Source: Sophora flavescens
Taxonomy: Eukaryota; Streptophyta; Magnoliopsida; Fabales; Fabaceae
NCBI GenBank assembly: GCA_030762895.1
Contig: JAUPTC010000153.1
Location: 1 to 64,000 of the forward strand
DNA: 64,000 nucleotides
Direction: 5' to 3'
Shown: one piece after another, positions 1 to 13,070 of the stretch
Numbering within the stretch: position 1 is the stretch's first letter
How the letters are laid out: each line of letters begins with the position of its first letter
The notes under the pieces: generated by a model
Told to the model about the DNA's origin: nothing
What the model saw: the letters and a program-made list of their open reading frames with translations, nothing else
Database searches by the model: none
Made by a program: the position numbers and the translations under genes

Positions 1-983
1 ATATATTGGCATGATATACTATCTTGCACCATGCATACACTTTTAGTTTATATTTTACAAATTCACCAATCGATGGGATGACAATTAACCTAAATGACCA
101 GATTAAATTCCTCAAATATCTGAAGGTTAGTTATGCTATATATGATTTGAATTCATTATATACCCTACGTACACATTAAATAACTAAATTATATTTGATT
201 TATTACCTGATGACATGGATACTCTCAAATATTGGAGGGTTCATTACTTTCGTTTTTTCAAGCTGGTACCGTCATTGCTTAAATTTTGATTGTAGGTTTG
301 GATTTACGCTGCTATGAGGGATTACATCTTTAAATAAATGGAATGAGTAGAATCTTGGCTGAAAATATCCTTTATTTAGTGAATTGATACATCTGCGCAG
401 TGGGTGATGTTCTCTGAAATATAATGTCTCGGGTGATGATTGTCTTGTGATTCGGAGTTAGAGGTATGAGTTTAGAATAGTTTAGAGATGTAGTTGTCGT
501 GTAACTTGATTTTGTATCTTGAAATGACATTGTAAGTTGGGTTAATTTGTGTGTTAATGTTATGGGAGCATGTTTAAGTTCGTATCTTTGTGTTTATTTT
601 GATGTTTATTTTGTTGAATACGTATTAGCGATATAACAAACCTAGTTTTTATATAAAAAAAACGACTTTTAACTGTGCTCGGTTAAGAAGAACACGATGT
701 TAAAAACACACATTGCTACCTCAGTTGAAAAGCCTGATTTTATTTGATTTTTAACATCGGTTATAGCTAGAGCCAGATGTCACAAGTGTTGTTCAACAGA
801 ATTATAAAGCGTTGAAAGAGCACTTTGTTAGACATCAGTTCTAACTATAGCCGTTAAAATTGGACTTTTAACATGGGTTTACGGCTTAGATGTGGAAAAT
901 TACATACAAGCCTACATGAACGTCGGTTCAATAGCAGGTATTACGCTCAAATTAAGCGATGTTAAAAGTGTGCTGCACTAGTG
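1..983 (+). mobile_element. Right end of Pack-CACTA element (copy 1, partial)
   Basis: This matches 37087-38094. It contains degraded subterminal repeats of the form 'catcggtt...aaccgatg' from about 690 to 970 and ends with the CACTA terminus read in reverse, gcactagtg, at 975-983, followed by ATT. The captured ADH exons lie left of the window edge. Many repeat units here have lost bases relative to copy 2. Confidence 0.8.
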
Positions 984-1650
984 ATTATGACTAAAATGTT
1001 TGTCTTTGAAATAAGTTTTAAAAAGCTTATGAGAAGGTTTTCAACAATTTTTTAAATTTTCGTTCAATCCAATTTAATTTTGGTCAACCTCGATTGTGAC
1101 TAAGCTTTTGATTGGATGATCCACACTGTCCCAAAATGGTGTCTCGTCACTTATAGATTGTGTAAGTACCATTTAAAGTTACATATAATAAATCATTAAT
1201 TAATTTTCCAATTGGCACAATCTAAGTGGATAGGATTTAGAATGTAAGATGAAGTCACTTACATCTTAAAATGGTGTCCATTCTCTGTTTCATCACTTTG
1301 GGTGTGTCAGATCTCTTTTTCTAAAATGTTTTAATAAAATAAGTGTTAAAAATTGCACTTATAAAGTTATCAACCATTATTGTAAATTCCCATTCAATCG
1401 GTTTAATTTTGAATCAGGAAACCGTGATTATGACTATAATGTTAATAAAATAAGTTTAAAAAGACTTAAAAAAGAAGGTTACCAGCCATTTTGAAACTCC
1501 CATTAAATCAATTTGAATTTTAGTCAACCTTGATTTTGACTAAGCTAACGATTTGATGGAGATCATCATTCTCAAATGATGACTCATTCTGTTCATCCCT
1601 TTAAAGTTGTATCGTGTCATGTCATTTAAAAGGATACTTATAATAAATGA
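984..1650 (+). repeat. Interspersed repeat family, left arm (copy 1)
   Basis: Several head-to-tail, diverged units carry 'cccaaaatggtgtctcat', 'ttagattgtgt', 'aatgatacacttataataaat' and 'cccattcaatccaatttaatttt'. The same family occurs inverted at 3115-3350, so the cysteine-rich peptide gene lies between oppositely oriented arms. No coding potential is seen. Confidence 0.65.
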
Positions 1651-2339
1651 CCGTAAATGTTCTTGCGGAATCCGGTTCACGGAGGCTCTATGTCGAGCGT
1701 CAAACCAGGATGAATAATTGGGGTTGTTTGGTTATAGCCAGCCCAGACATGTTGTGCGGTCGTATCCCAATGGGGATCAAAGCCAGGCAGTAGTTCTTGA
1801 TTCAACCATTGGCCGTGGTGATCTCGATCTCTTAATTTTGTACTGATGAGATACTGAGGGCGGACACTACGATAGTCTCCTGATCGGCGCTAGTTTCTCT
1901 GTCTCTGCCAAGAGAGTCAAATTATTCAGTGAAAAAAGTGAGTTTCTATCATAGGTACTCCTCCTTATAATAAGTTCACCTATCTCTTCGGGATCGATTT
2001 ATCTCTCGGAAATATCTTTTAGAGATCGGTTATCTCTTAAATATCTTTTAAGTTTATCTCATAATAGTTAGAGATCGATTTATCTCTTAAATCTCTTTTG
2101 AATGTGATCCCACATAATTGAGGATATTATCTCTTTTAACGAGATAATAAGTTATTCCAGTCATGTCGAGTTAATATCCTATCCATAATTAAGTGATCTT
2201 CTTTATTATCTTTTAACTTAGAATTTGGTAGATGTTGACTTCAGTGGCGGGTTTTCTTTGTGATACGGTAATTAATTTTCAATAATTTTAAATCAGTGGA
2301 TGAGGCCCAGGGAAAACAAAAACTATGTTTCTAGGACTG

Positions 2340-2340
<1 letters not shown>
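1651..2340. other. Unclassified segment with short tandem repeats (copy 1)
   Basis: There is no recognisable gene. At about 1990-2100 there are degenerate copies of the 31-bp unit that is clearer at 39126-39250. The copies differ mainly because 'gatctgattt' there reads 'gatcgattt' here, a CTG-to-CG difference. Confidence 0.5.

Positions 2341-2403
<63 letters not shown>
2341..2403. repeat. (TA)n microsatellite (copy 1)
   Basis: An uninterrupted TA run of about 60 bases lies about 200 bases upstream of the small peptide gene. The copy 2 counterpart is at 39495-39555 and carries an interruption. Confidence 0.95.
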
Positions 2404-2408
<5 letters not shown>

Positions 2409-2523
2409 GATGAAAAATGAACATTTATTTATTTATTTATTTATATATATATATATACTATATATTAATAGAGTATCATTAATGCTTCACGACTGAACTT
2501 AATGTCCCTATGTACGTAGGACT

Positions 2524-2531
2524 TATAAATA
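2524..2531 (+). promoter_or_regulatory. TATA box of the cysteine-rich peptide gene (copy 1)
   Basis: TATAAATA lies 80 bases upstream of the ATG at 2604, a normal spacing for a plant gene with a short leader. Copy 2 has TATTAATA at the same place. Confidence 0.45.
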
Positions 2532-2603
2532 AGCTTCTTGATCTTCTTGCCTTTCTCACTTCTCCACCTTCTCTGCCAACAACCAGCAGTACTCGTCACA
2601 AAC

Positions 2604-2913
2604 ATGGCAGTAATAAGATCTCAACTTTGCATGTTTTGCATTTTGGTCCTTATTGTGTTCTCCCCAACCACAGGTTCGAAACTATTTTATTTATTTATAT
2701 ATCTGTTGGAATTTGCTTCACTTTGTTAAACTTTTACGTTTCCTCAAATTTTGTGCAGTATTTGGTTTTGCTACTGTTTCCATTTAAGAAAATGGACTGG
2801 CCATGATGTGTGTCCATATTACAGGCTTTTGATCATATTTTTCTCCTACAGAAGTTCTTGGTTCCTGTTGTTGTCATATTAATGCGGTTAAAAGGCATTC
2901 AGGGAAAACATGA
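2604..2913 (+). pseudogene. Defensin-like cysteine-rich peptide gene, disrupted copy 1
   Basis: Exon 1 (2604-2673) encodes a hydrophobic signal peptide beginning MAVIRSQLC, identical to copy 2. The intron runs 2674-2758 with gt and gcag borders, and exon 2 starts at 2759. In exon 2 the bases that read ccaggctac in copy 2 are reduced to gctac here, and 'tttgac' reads 'tttaag', which creates an early stop. Further losses occur before the last cysteines. Because several lesions touch CAG sites, sequencing error is as likely as real decay. The copy 2 version at 39761 should be taken as the better reading. Confidence 0.45.
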
Positions 2914-3114
2914 ATTAGTGAAGACCAGTATTTTAGTCTCGTGTTACTTCTTGAGTCCATTGGACAAAAGTTGTTCTAATAAATAAACGTTCAATTCTGT
3001 GTTGAGCATGCTTTCATAGTGAAATTATATATAATCGATTCCCGATCTTTACATGAAATAATAGAGAATTATTAAAGCAATTAATCTCTAAAGCTAACTA
3101 TTACACACGAACAA

Positions 3115-3350
3115 ACAATCATAATCCGGTTGACTAAAATTAAATTCGTTGGATAGGAATTTATAAAATGGTTGATCGATAAACTTCTTATAGTTTTTAT
3201 TAAACATATTTTGTTAAACATTTCTCTGTCAGGATTTACAAAATTAAATTGATTGAATGAGAATTTATAAAAATGGTTGATATCCTTCTTATAAGTTTTC
3301 ACGATTATTTTATTATGAGTGTATCGTTGAAATGGCATGCATCCCAAATG
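3115..3350 (-). repeat. Interspersed repeat family, inverted right arm (copy 1)
   Basis: 'accaaaattaaatt', 'gaatgagaatttataaaaatggttgatat' and 'cttataagtttt' are reverse complements of units in 984-1650. Copy 2 counterpart is 40310-40600. Confidence 0.6.
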
Positions 3351-3509
3351 GAGACCTTAGAATGAGGAGATCCATTTTAAAACCCGATCCCATTCTATTT
3401 GCAAGTACAAAGCTGTATTGCAACGAACGATAGTTATTATTAAAGGCCTATGTCATATAATATTATTATTAAATTCCATGTGAAAAAAACTCGCGTTATT
3501 AATATTAAA

Positions 3510-4195
3510 AATGATAAATTACTATATTGGTCACTTATTTATTTTCAAATATTCAACTTGATCTCTCAATTTTAAAATAACCAAATTGGTCCTTATTTAT
3601 AAATATTCAATTTAGTCCCTCACTTTTTAAAATGTTCAATTAGTCCATGTTTCATTTATTTTTAAACGATTCCCCGTTTGGTATAATTTATTCAACTTGG
3701 TTCCAATATTTTTATTTAATTATCCTTCATTTGTTTTAATTTATTCAGCTTGATCCATTATTTGTTTTAATTTATTCAACTTGCTGTGAAACTTAGCGAC
3801 AAGTACCTTTTTTTGTAACGTTTGACAAATAAGGGACCAGGTGGAATATTTTAAAATAAATAATGGACTAATTAATTTATTTAAGTAGAAGTCAAATTGA
3901 ATATTTATAAGGGATGACAATATTAATTTAGCCTATTAAAATCAAACATCTAGAATTAAATACTACTGTATTATTAGAATTAATATATAAATATTATTAT
4001 TAAATTGTAGCTATTAAATAATCTATTATATTAAATATGTTATTAAATGCTACTATTGAAGGAGGAGTGACAATTTACAATTTAAATGTGACATTTCAGA
4101 TCGGTTTATATTTCACCCGATTAAAACCTTTTGCTTATCATTTCTTTTTAGCTGATTGATTTTGAAAGTTAAATATAAATAAATATTAAATCCAG
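3510..4195. repeat. Degenerate 'ttcaacttggtcc' tandem repeats and AT-rich DNA (copy 1)
   Basis: Phrases such as 'attcaacttgatc' and 'tttagtccctcac' recur about every 30-40 bases from 3540 to 3790. The rest is AT-rich with no gene seen. Counterpart of 40735-41454. Confidence 0.5.
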
Positions 4196-4432
4196 CACTT
4201 TTGGCATCGGTTGAGATTACAAGCGATGTTGAAAACTATCTTACACATCGATTTGAAGCATCTACCCGATGTTGAATCCCTTCATTACTTTTGTTTATCA
4301 TTGAAGTCCTCTTCCTCCTGCTCTCCATGACTTCTCTTTTCTCCCGAGCCTGCTGCGCGCGCCGTCTTTCCCTCCACCTTGAACCCTAACCATTACCACC
4401 ATCGTGAACACTGTTCTCTCCGTCCTCCACCA
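4196..4432 (+). mobile_element. CACTA-B left remnant (copy 1)
   Basis: Two subterminal repeat units ('ggcatcggttgagattacaagcgatgttgaaaac' type) are followed by a pyrimidine-rich leader ending 'cctccacca'. The gypsy element is inserted at this point, and the rest of the CACTA gene resumes at about 16420. Confidence 0.6.
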
Positions 4433-5107
4433 ACGATTAGTGTGATTTCACCTCATCTTTGTTTATCATTTGGTTTATGCATTTTCATGTGGTTTAGGCA
4501 TATTTTGGTGATTTTTGTTAAGTTTTTATCTTGGAGGCGGGTAAGGCGGTTTTTGTAATTGTTGAATCAAGGAAAAATGCTCAGGATCAACCGCTGATGG
4601 AGCGCCGGATGAAGATGCAGCGAAAATTTGAAAATGAGCCAAGCAGGCTTTATCACGGCCTAAGCGTGATGATATCCCGTGTCATGATCAGCGGTACAGA
4701 AAAAGAAGAAAGGCTGAGAAGTCGAGAACTGGAGGTCACGGCTTTGGCCGTGATGGCCATCAGGCCGTGACCTGTCAACAGGCCAGACCCCACAAGTCAA
4801 GTCTGTCGCGGCTGCTTAGTGATGAGCATCGCAAATGGTGACGAGATCAAAAAATTGAAGAAGCGCCCGGGGCGAGAATCCGTCCACGGTAGTGGTGTGC
4901 AATTCACTGGATCGAAGCAAGCGATTTGGATCTAATTTGAGTTAGATTTGATTCAAACACTCCCAAATCTATAAATAAGGGATCAAGGCAGAGGTAAAGG
5001 AGGACTTTTGGGCTGCTACTTAGGCTACAATTTTAGGATCTCTCTCTTCTTCTCCTCCTCTTCTCTTAGTTTATTTTCGTATTGTTGTAATCAAACTTGT
5101 CATCTCC
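4433..5107 (+). repeat. Gypsy 5' LTR, 3'-truncated (copy 1)
   Basis: It starts near 'gattagtgtgatttcacctc' and matches the first half of the 3' LTR at 15017, including a TATA box at 4970-4977. It stops at 'cttgtcatctcc', where gag coding sequence begins. About 700 bases of LTR and the primer binding site are missing, as in copy 2. Confidence 0.8.
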
Positions 5108-5108
5108 T

Positions 5109-6025
5109 CCTCCTATGCTCATTAACATGATTAGGGCAACATCAGACCGAGAGGTTTTTCCTCAGAGGACCCGACAGACACGTAGAGACATTTTTGGAGT
5201 TTACCATGAGCGAGTTAGACTTCATGGGCGTACGGTTAGTGCTATTCGCAGGTTGTTCCCCTCATCTCTTCGCAGGCGAAAGCACAGTGGCGCAAATACC
5301 GCTATGCCTTGTCGACTTAGGACCAGGCTGGGCGGGCGTTCTTGGAGAAATTCTTCTCCATCCAAGGCGGCCTACACTCACGAACCCAGGATCGCAAATG
5401 TGTTCCGAAAAGACTTGAATGCTATCGAGAAGCTTGGGATCGCTACAGGAGGCTACTTTGAGTCTTTCCCACCATGGACTCGAGAGAGGTGGTTATTGGT
5501 GCTGTACCTGCGGTTGGATTACTCTTCGAAGGTGTCACTGGAATTCTTTTGACTGGTGGAGCATTTATGAATGACTGCATTGAGGCATTTCAACATCATT
5601 GGCAGTAGCTGCTACCGCAATGGGGTTGAGAAGAGGTAATAACTCGAACAAGATTCGGTGGGTAAGTTTGAAGTAAATAGCATTGATCTTATAATGTCAA
5701 AAAATAGACTCACTGAATAAGCGTTTTTGATCGGCTAGAAAGGGCTAACGTGGTTCAATAGGTGCTACTAACATTGTTTGTGAGATTTGTGGGGGATGCG
5801 GGGACTGACGCAATGGAGTGCCCGTGGTGTGCTCATGGATCCCAGTAGCCGGGGGAACAAGTGAACTGTCACCTTCTCACAACCGCCAGTTTTAATTGCT
5901 CCCAAATCCATACAACCAGGAAGACAACCTTACCTCTCCTGGCGGAACTACAGCCGCTAACCACGAGTTCCTAGAGGGCCAAGGTAATAGGAAACGCGCG
6001 GAGTATCCCGAATGCGAAATAATAG
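5109..6025 (+). pseudogene. gag: Gypsy gag, N-terminal part (copy 1)
   Basis: It aligns with 42354-43325. Fragments of the retrotransposon gag domain are readable in several frames, for example MLINMIR near the start, a second piece around 5290-5480, and a damaged zinc knuckle at about 5775-5825. More frameshifts are present than in copy 2. The right end is the CACTA-C insertion. Confidence 0.7.
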
Positions 6026-9000
6026 CACTAGTGGAAAATATTCATTGAGGCGGTAAGAGTTCTAGTGATTAACCAAAAACTAGAAGCGTTAAAGGAGTGG
6101 TGGCAGTTTTTGAAAATATCAGACTTCATTAATTCACTATGTCGGTTGTTTGGGAATGGCGTTAATAGGCGGGATGTGATTTTGTAAATATTAAATCACT
6201 ATTTAAGTCAGTTGTTTAATGAGCGGCGTTAAAGTATTTTGCAAAGTATTAACACTTTTTTTAAATCAGTTGTTTATAAAGCGACGTTAGAGGTGTGATT
6301 ACCTTGATTAAATAAATAAGCTAATAAATAATCCGACTAATTCATATCTGCTTTTATGATCTACAGTTGTCATATAGATCATCAATCCATATAATGAGTT
6401 TTATTTCTATTTTTTTTAAAAGTTTATTTTAATCTTAATTAATTAGCTTGAATTAGTAAATTAACAATTCTTGTCAAATCAAAATAAATAAACACTAACA
6501 TAAAACAAGTTATATATGTATACAATCAAATAAGTATCTCATTAGGCGATTCATGAGATACAATTACATGATTAAAAGATAAAAAATTTCCATGAATGCT
6601 ACAAAATATAAAAGTTTTTACTGACATCATTTTCTTCTCGATCCTGTCCTCAGAATCTCCAACATGGTCATCCCTCCCACATTTGAAGTCATGATGCTCC
6701 ATCGAATCCCGATCACTTTGGAGCGTGGCAGTGAAGGGTGCACTCGTCATTTGATATTCTTGGAACAGCCATTGGTTTAAAATTGTGAGGTTTTGGAAGG
6801 CTATAGGTTGATTCTCTGAAGGATGATGGTGTGTGCAATTCACATGTCACGATTTACACCCTTATCACCCATGTAATGCGATTTACAACCTCGAAGTTGT
6901 TTGACCATTAAAGCGGAGACCTTTAAGTCTAGGTATAGGAAGAAGTGATGAAGTTAATCTTCATGGCGAAGTCATATTGTAAAGCGAGAAAAAATTAAAG
7001 GTTGGGAAGGGAAGCTATTTATAGGAGTAGGGGATGAAGTGTATAGGCGTCGTAAGTTGCTAAAAATTAAATTGATCATTAAGGCATTGGGTTCAAAGCG
7101 CATTAGGGTTGGCCGGTCATATATTATAACCTGGGAAACGCCAGAAAGAGTTAGGAAGAAATAGACCTTTAAGTCTAGGTAGACTGGTGCTCATAAAAGA
7201 GGATTATAGGTTACAATGTGCATGATAAATAACAGTGATAATGGTAATTTATAGCGAGTAGTCAAAGAGATGATGCTTTTCGAAACTTATACTACTCGTC
7301 CAGGTTGTTGAATAAAGCGGCGTTAAGTGTTTGCATAAAATATTTATTTTACGTCGATTCATTTATACATTATTAAAAGTGTGATTTTACTTGATTAAAT
7401 AATCAGGCCGGCGTAACAATCCTATATCCCCCCTCCGAAATGACTGTTGTCACTCATTACTTACAGGTCAGAGCCATTTGTGAAGGAATAGGAAATATAG
7501 AGGAAAAGAAAGGTGTGCAAGTTGTACAGGAAGATGTTACTTTATATAGAAGAATGTTTTTACACAACACTTTTTAATGTCAGGTTGTATTCAACAACGG
7601 ACGTTAAAGGAGTTTTAAAAATTAATATTTAACATCGAGTTTGTTAATAGGCGAGGTTAAAAAAATAATTAATTAACGTCGATTTATTTAATACAGGCGG
7701 CGTTAAATGTTGTTTTATAAACGCGTTTACCATGAATACGCCTTCGCTTCATCCGTGCGTCTCTTTTCTCTTTTCATCCACGCTTCACCTAATCCCCTCC
7801 CCTCACTCACTCTCTGACACGAGCCAATCTCGAGCAGCTCATCACCCGCAGCCACCGCGGGGCCGTCTGCAGTGAAAGTCCGCTAACCTAACTCTGTCTT
7901 TCCATTCATTCTTTGCAACAACTTCACGTACATCTCTCTTTCCCCTCCCAGCGTACTAAGCTACTCCTTGTCCCTATGCTCTCGGTAACCACATCGACGT
8001 TGGCCACCACTCGAGCTCCCACCCACCACCACGTGCACCTATTTGGTGAGTATTTAGGGCACATTTTTGTATCTTTGGTTTTGAGTGTATGTTGAAGCTG
8101 TAGTCTCGATGGTTGAAACAAAGCGAAGTGAGTTTGAGTGTTGTTTGGAATGTCGTATTTTGGTTTTGAGTGCATCTTCTCTACTTGGTTGATCTGTCCC
8201 AGTAGTGATGCTAATCACAGGAGCATCGATTGCGCTTTGTGATGGCATGGTGCATTGATTGCGCGTTACAGTAGTGATGGACATCCTGCCGGCGTGACCA
8301 GTGTAGCAATTAATCTTTAAAAACTATAATTTTTCCAATCTCCCGTTTTGTCCTTATATTGGATATATATATGTTTTGTATATCTCAGGACCTATCTAGT
8401 TAGGATCGTAGTTGGATGGTTTTAAGCATACTAGTGTTTGAGTATTTGAAGGGGTGGGAGAGTTTTAGGGTGAAAAACTCAAGGAATGTTCCTAATAGTA
8501 ATGGAATGTTGTTGTCCTTGTGTCAAGTGTTTGAATACGAGGAAATGTGAGTAAGATATACGTACTCATTTGATTTGTGAAGGATTTGCGAGTTATACAA
8601 GATGGATATGGCATGGTGATATGTTGTTGAGTAGTAATACGGCAAGTGTCTCCCAAAGTGAGGACGTTGACGGAATATGGAGGATGATCGAGTAAAGGAC
8701 ATGATCAGTGATATTGGACAGAATCTTTCATAGCGCATGTGTATGATAGTGTGCGGTGATGCGGATAAGCCTTTATATCCGGGGTTTACTACTCGCCACG
8801 GTTGTCCGGTCTAAAATTGGTTTGTGTGAAGAAATGGTTGGAGCGATAAAAGCTTCCCCGGAATTGCTGAAGTGTTGAAAGACTTGCTTAGGAGGACAAC
8901 ACATTGCGGCGTAACTAATGAGGCCAAGAAGGTATTGTGTCCTATGGGTATGGAGTATAAGAAGATAACGCATGCCCCGATGATTGCATATTGTACACCG

Positions 9001-12000
9001 GTGTTCATGAAGACAATCCGATTGCCCAAATGTGGGTTATCCGATATAAAGTGAAGGGTGGATGATGATGATGATTTGATGGTGTGAGAAAAAGGGTCCC
9101 CTCCGAAGGGTGTTGTGGTATCTTCCAATAATTCCAAGGTTAAGCGATTGTTTGCCAACGCGAAAGATGTGAAGAATCTTAGATGGCATAATGATGAGGA
9201 AACGTGATGGAAAGGTTCGTCATCCTCTGATTCTATTCAATGGAAGAATATCGATACTATGTTTCGGAGTTGGGAGGCAAAACCTAAGGCTTGGACTGTC
9301 TACGGATGGAATGAATCCTTATGGTAACATGAGTAGTATTCATAGTTCATGACCTGTTCTGTTGGTAATTTACAACAGCTTTTGTGCATGAGCGCCAAAT
9401 ACATGATGTTGTCTATGATAATTTGGGCCCAAAGCAACCGGAAATGACTTAGATGTTTATCTAGGTCCCTTGATTGAAGACTTGAAAGCGTTGTGGGTGG
9501 AAGTTGATGTAGTTGATGGGTATTTCATGAGACTTTCAAGCCGTGCCATGTTATTTTGCACCATCCAACGACTTTCCATTATCACGGTAACTTGTCAAGT
9601 GCAGTGTCATCGGCTAAAAGCATGCCCTATATGTGAAGAAGGCACATGCCACTTAGGTTGCATCATGGAAAGACGGTTTACCTTAGGCATCGGAGATTTC
9701 TTAGACATGATCACCCGTATACGTAAAGATGAAAAAGCTTTTAATGGATGCCAAGAGACGGGAAGAAGTGCAGGCCTTAATTGGAGAGCAAAGTTTATCA
9801 TAGGGTAAAGGACATCGATGTTATATTGGCAAGTCCAAAAAGAAAGGTAAAGTCTGTTGAAAAAAACATATGGAAGAAGAGTCGATATTCTTTGATCTTC
9901 CCATCTTGTGTAAGCTTGATATCGGAACTTTGCATGATGTGATGCATGTAGGAGAAAAATGTGTGTGATAGTGTGATCAGACGCTTCTCAACATTCAGGG
10001 CAAGACAAAGGATGGTGTGAATGCTCGTCTGAGCCTCTCGTTGCTATGGGTATACGAGAGCAGTTAGCTCGATTGTTGAGGATGGTAGCGGACTTATTTG
10101 CGCAGGCATGTCCTACTTTGTCAAGAGACAAAGTTTCTGCGGGTGTCTTCAGGGCATCAAAGTTCCACATGGTTACTCTTCAAATATGAAGAGGCTTGTC
10201 TCTAGTGATCTTAAATTGGTTGGCTTAAAGTCTCATGATTGTCACATCTTGATGCAACAACTTCTGCCCGTTGCTATTCGTGGTATTGCTACAAAAAATG
10301 TGAGACATGCCATTACTCGGTTGTGCTCATTCTTCAATTCTATATGTAGCAAAGTCGTTGACCTCGTATGTTGGATGACTTGGAAGTTGAGGCTGCTACA
10401 ATCTTGTGCCAACTGGAGATGTATTTTCCTCCTTCCTTTCGACATAATGGTTCACTTAATTGTTCATTTGGTGAGGAAGATTAGATTATGTGGGCGGTTT
10501 TTCTGAGATGGATGTACCCAGTTGAGCGCTACATGAAGATCTTGAAAGGGTGCGTGAAGAATCCTCATCGTCAGGAAGCATCTATTGTTCAAAGGTATGT
10601 TGCAGGAAAAGCTATTGAGTTTTGTTCGGATTACCTTCATAACACCGGATCCTATAGGGGTTCCTAAGCCTCGGCATGATGAGATCAGGATGTCAAGGTA
10701 AGGGTACACATGGCTTAGAATTAATAGGAAGGATCGGGAGGAAGTGCTTCAAGCACATTTGTATGTATTGAACAACATCGAATGTGTTCACCTTTCTTAT
10801 TTGAACATAAAAGAAAAGTCAATCAAGAAAACCCTCGAATGAGCGAAAGGTGGTTGTTGAACAAGCCTAACAATACTTTCTTACCATGGTTCAAGGAAGA
10901 AATGCTTAAGGATGGTAATCTTTATACGATGACGTAAAATGGCTAGCACGTGGGCTAACTTCAACGTCATATGTTGGAGCGGATACGACATAAATAACTT
11001 TTCCTTTTATACAAAGGAACAAGATAACAAAGTACCATGCAAAATAGTGGGGTTATGATCGTGGCGAAGCAATGCACTTCTCTAGTGCAAAGGACACAAA
11101 ACCGTTACAGACAGAGACCTTACTTTGGATATATTGAAGATATTTGGGTGCTCGATTACACTAAGCTTACGGTCTTCGGTATTTAAATGTAAGTGGGTTG
11201 ATAGTAACGGTGGTGTACAAACCGGCGAATTGGGGTTCACATTGGTAGACCTCAACAAGTTAGGTCATATAAATGAGCCTTTCATAATGGCTTCCCAAGC
11301 AAAACAAGTGTTCTACATCACCGATCCTTCTAACAAAAGGTTGTCAGTGGTTCTCCAAGGAAAAAGCATGTATAATGGTAGTGATGAAAATGATGAAGAT
11401 TCAAATCTTGATATTCCCAGAGACTCCTTCTTTTTCAACAAACATGCCTAATATAATCGAGGAGACACTGTGGAGCGATGTACATGCCACTCGTGATGAT
11501 CATCACGAAGGGGATATTGATATAGGTAGTTTAAACTTGGTATACATTTATAACCTATGTTAATAAATATATATTGTTTTGAACAGCATACATATGGATC
11601 ATTGTTCCATTTTTCCTTTGCAATTGCAATGTGTGTGATATTACGTATTCCGGGATATTTATGAATGCGGGATGGCTTGGGGAGTGATATTTTAAAACTG
11701 AATTTAAAAAAATACTATTAACGTCGGTTGTATCATACAACTGGCGTTAAAAGTATTTTATAAAAATATACTGATACACTATTAACGTCGGTTGTTTATT
11801 ACAAGCGAGCTAAAATTAAACCTTTAACGTTAGTTCTTGATAACAATTGGCGTTAGTTTTAACAAAATTTACGTCGGTTTTGTTAAGAACTGGCGTTAAT
11901 TTTGACAAAATTAACGTCAGTTGTGTTAAAGAACCGGCGTTAATAGTGTTATATTTAGCGTCGGTTCTCAGCGACGTTAAAAGTTAACTTTTAACGTCGT

Positions 12001-12074
12001 TTGTATTTAACGTCGATCGTATTCGGCGTAAAAATCAATTTTAAGCGACGTAAAAAGCACTTATTGCACTATTG
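6026..12074 (+). mobile_element. CACTA-C transposon inserted in gypsy gag (copy 1)
   Basis: It begins cactagtggaaaat at 6026 and ends gcactattg at 12074. Subterminal repeats with 'gcgtcggttgt' and 'ggcgttaaa' lie inside both ends (about 6130-6310 and 11720-12060). It carries the tnp2 gene at 8403-11525 and TCACGGCCGTGA-type palindromes at about 8190-8300. Bases after the element read tcg, consistent with a 3-bp target repeat that is blurred in this copy. Confidence 0.85.
8403..11525 (+). pseudogene. CACTA tnp2-like transposase (copy 1)
   Basis: Same gene as 45859-49074 with more breaks. The start ATG is lost (agttaggatcg instead of agttatggatcg). Recognisable parts are the transposase-associated N-terminus (about 8440-8700), the Transposase_21 region, a DUF4218 stretch near 10200-10500 (LMQQLLPVAIRGIATKNVRH) and a DUF4216 stretch near 11180-11340 (KCKWVDSNGGVQTGELGF). 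Frames change many times, mostly next to CAG/CTG positions that copy 2 retains. Confidence 0.75.
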
Positions 12075-13070
12075 TCGAAGTCTTTATTGGAAAGTTTTGT
12101 TGAAACTTCGAGACAAAACAAAATGAAGAGTTTAGACAACAAGGAAGGCGATGAACGAGGCAATAAAAGAGCTAGCGTCCAAGGTAGACAACTTAGCCAT
12201 CCACAACAAGATGCTAGAAACACATATTGCCCAACAAAGACATACTCTAGACCTAAGGGTACATTCTAGGGCAACCAGAAGCAAATCCCATCGAACATTG
12301 TAATGCCATACACTTGAGGGATGATAAGCTTGGGGTGGTTAAAAAGGACGTGGAACCGAAGGAGGACATGAAGCGAAAAGGAAGAGCGGGAACCAAAGTA
12401 TGTCCACTCCCACCCACCGTACCAACCCCCAATACCTTTCCCACAAAGGTTGGTCAAGAGAAAGCAAGTGGACATAGAAGCTAAAATGCCTCCTAAACTG
12501 AAAGACCCGGTAGTTTCTCTATCGCTTGCTCGATTGAAGAAGTGCAAATAGACCAAGCCTTGTGTGACTTAGGGGCTGTGCAAGCGTGCCCCTCACTATC
12601 TTGGAAAGGTTGGGAACCAAAGAGTTGAGTCCATTCAAATTCTCCTCCCACAATTTGCGGATGGCTCAACTAGGACTCCTCTAGGCATACTAGAGAATGC
12701 TCCAGTAAAGGTAGGAAATTTTTCATCCCTACCAATTTCCTAGTATTGGATATGAAAGGGAATTCCGAATTCCCCATCATTTTAGGAAGGCCATTCTTGG
12801 ACACTGCTCGAGCAATAATAGACGTAAGGAATGGAAAACTCTCTCTAAATATAGAGGAAGGCGGGGTAGATTTTCATTTGACTAACTCCTATAAAAACCC
12901 TCCTTTTGAGAGCCATGTGTGCAGGATCGATATAACGTCTCAAGTGGTAAAGGAAGAGCTCAACATGGAAGCAACTCCGAAGATATGCATGGCTAATAAT
13001 GCCCCAGTGGTGATGGAGTTGGAGTTGCTCATCATGTGGACACAAACTTCCGCCGAGGAGGAGTAAGGCC
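12075..13070 (+). pseudogene. Gypsy gag tail and aspartic protease (copy 1)
   Basis: This continues the gag after the CACTA-C insertion and leads into an Athila-type protease. The protease active site region is damaged here ('ttaggggctgtgcaagcgtgcccctc'). The later strand is better preserved than in copy 2: it reads LGRPFLDTARAIIDVRNGK, the usual family pattern, where copy 2 has RPFLALLGAIIGVRNG. Confidence 0.7.
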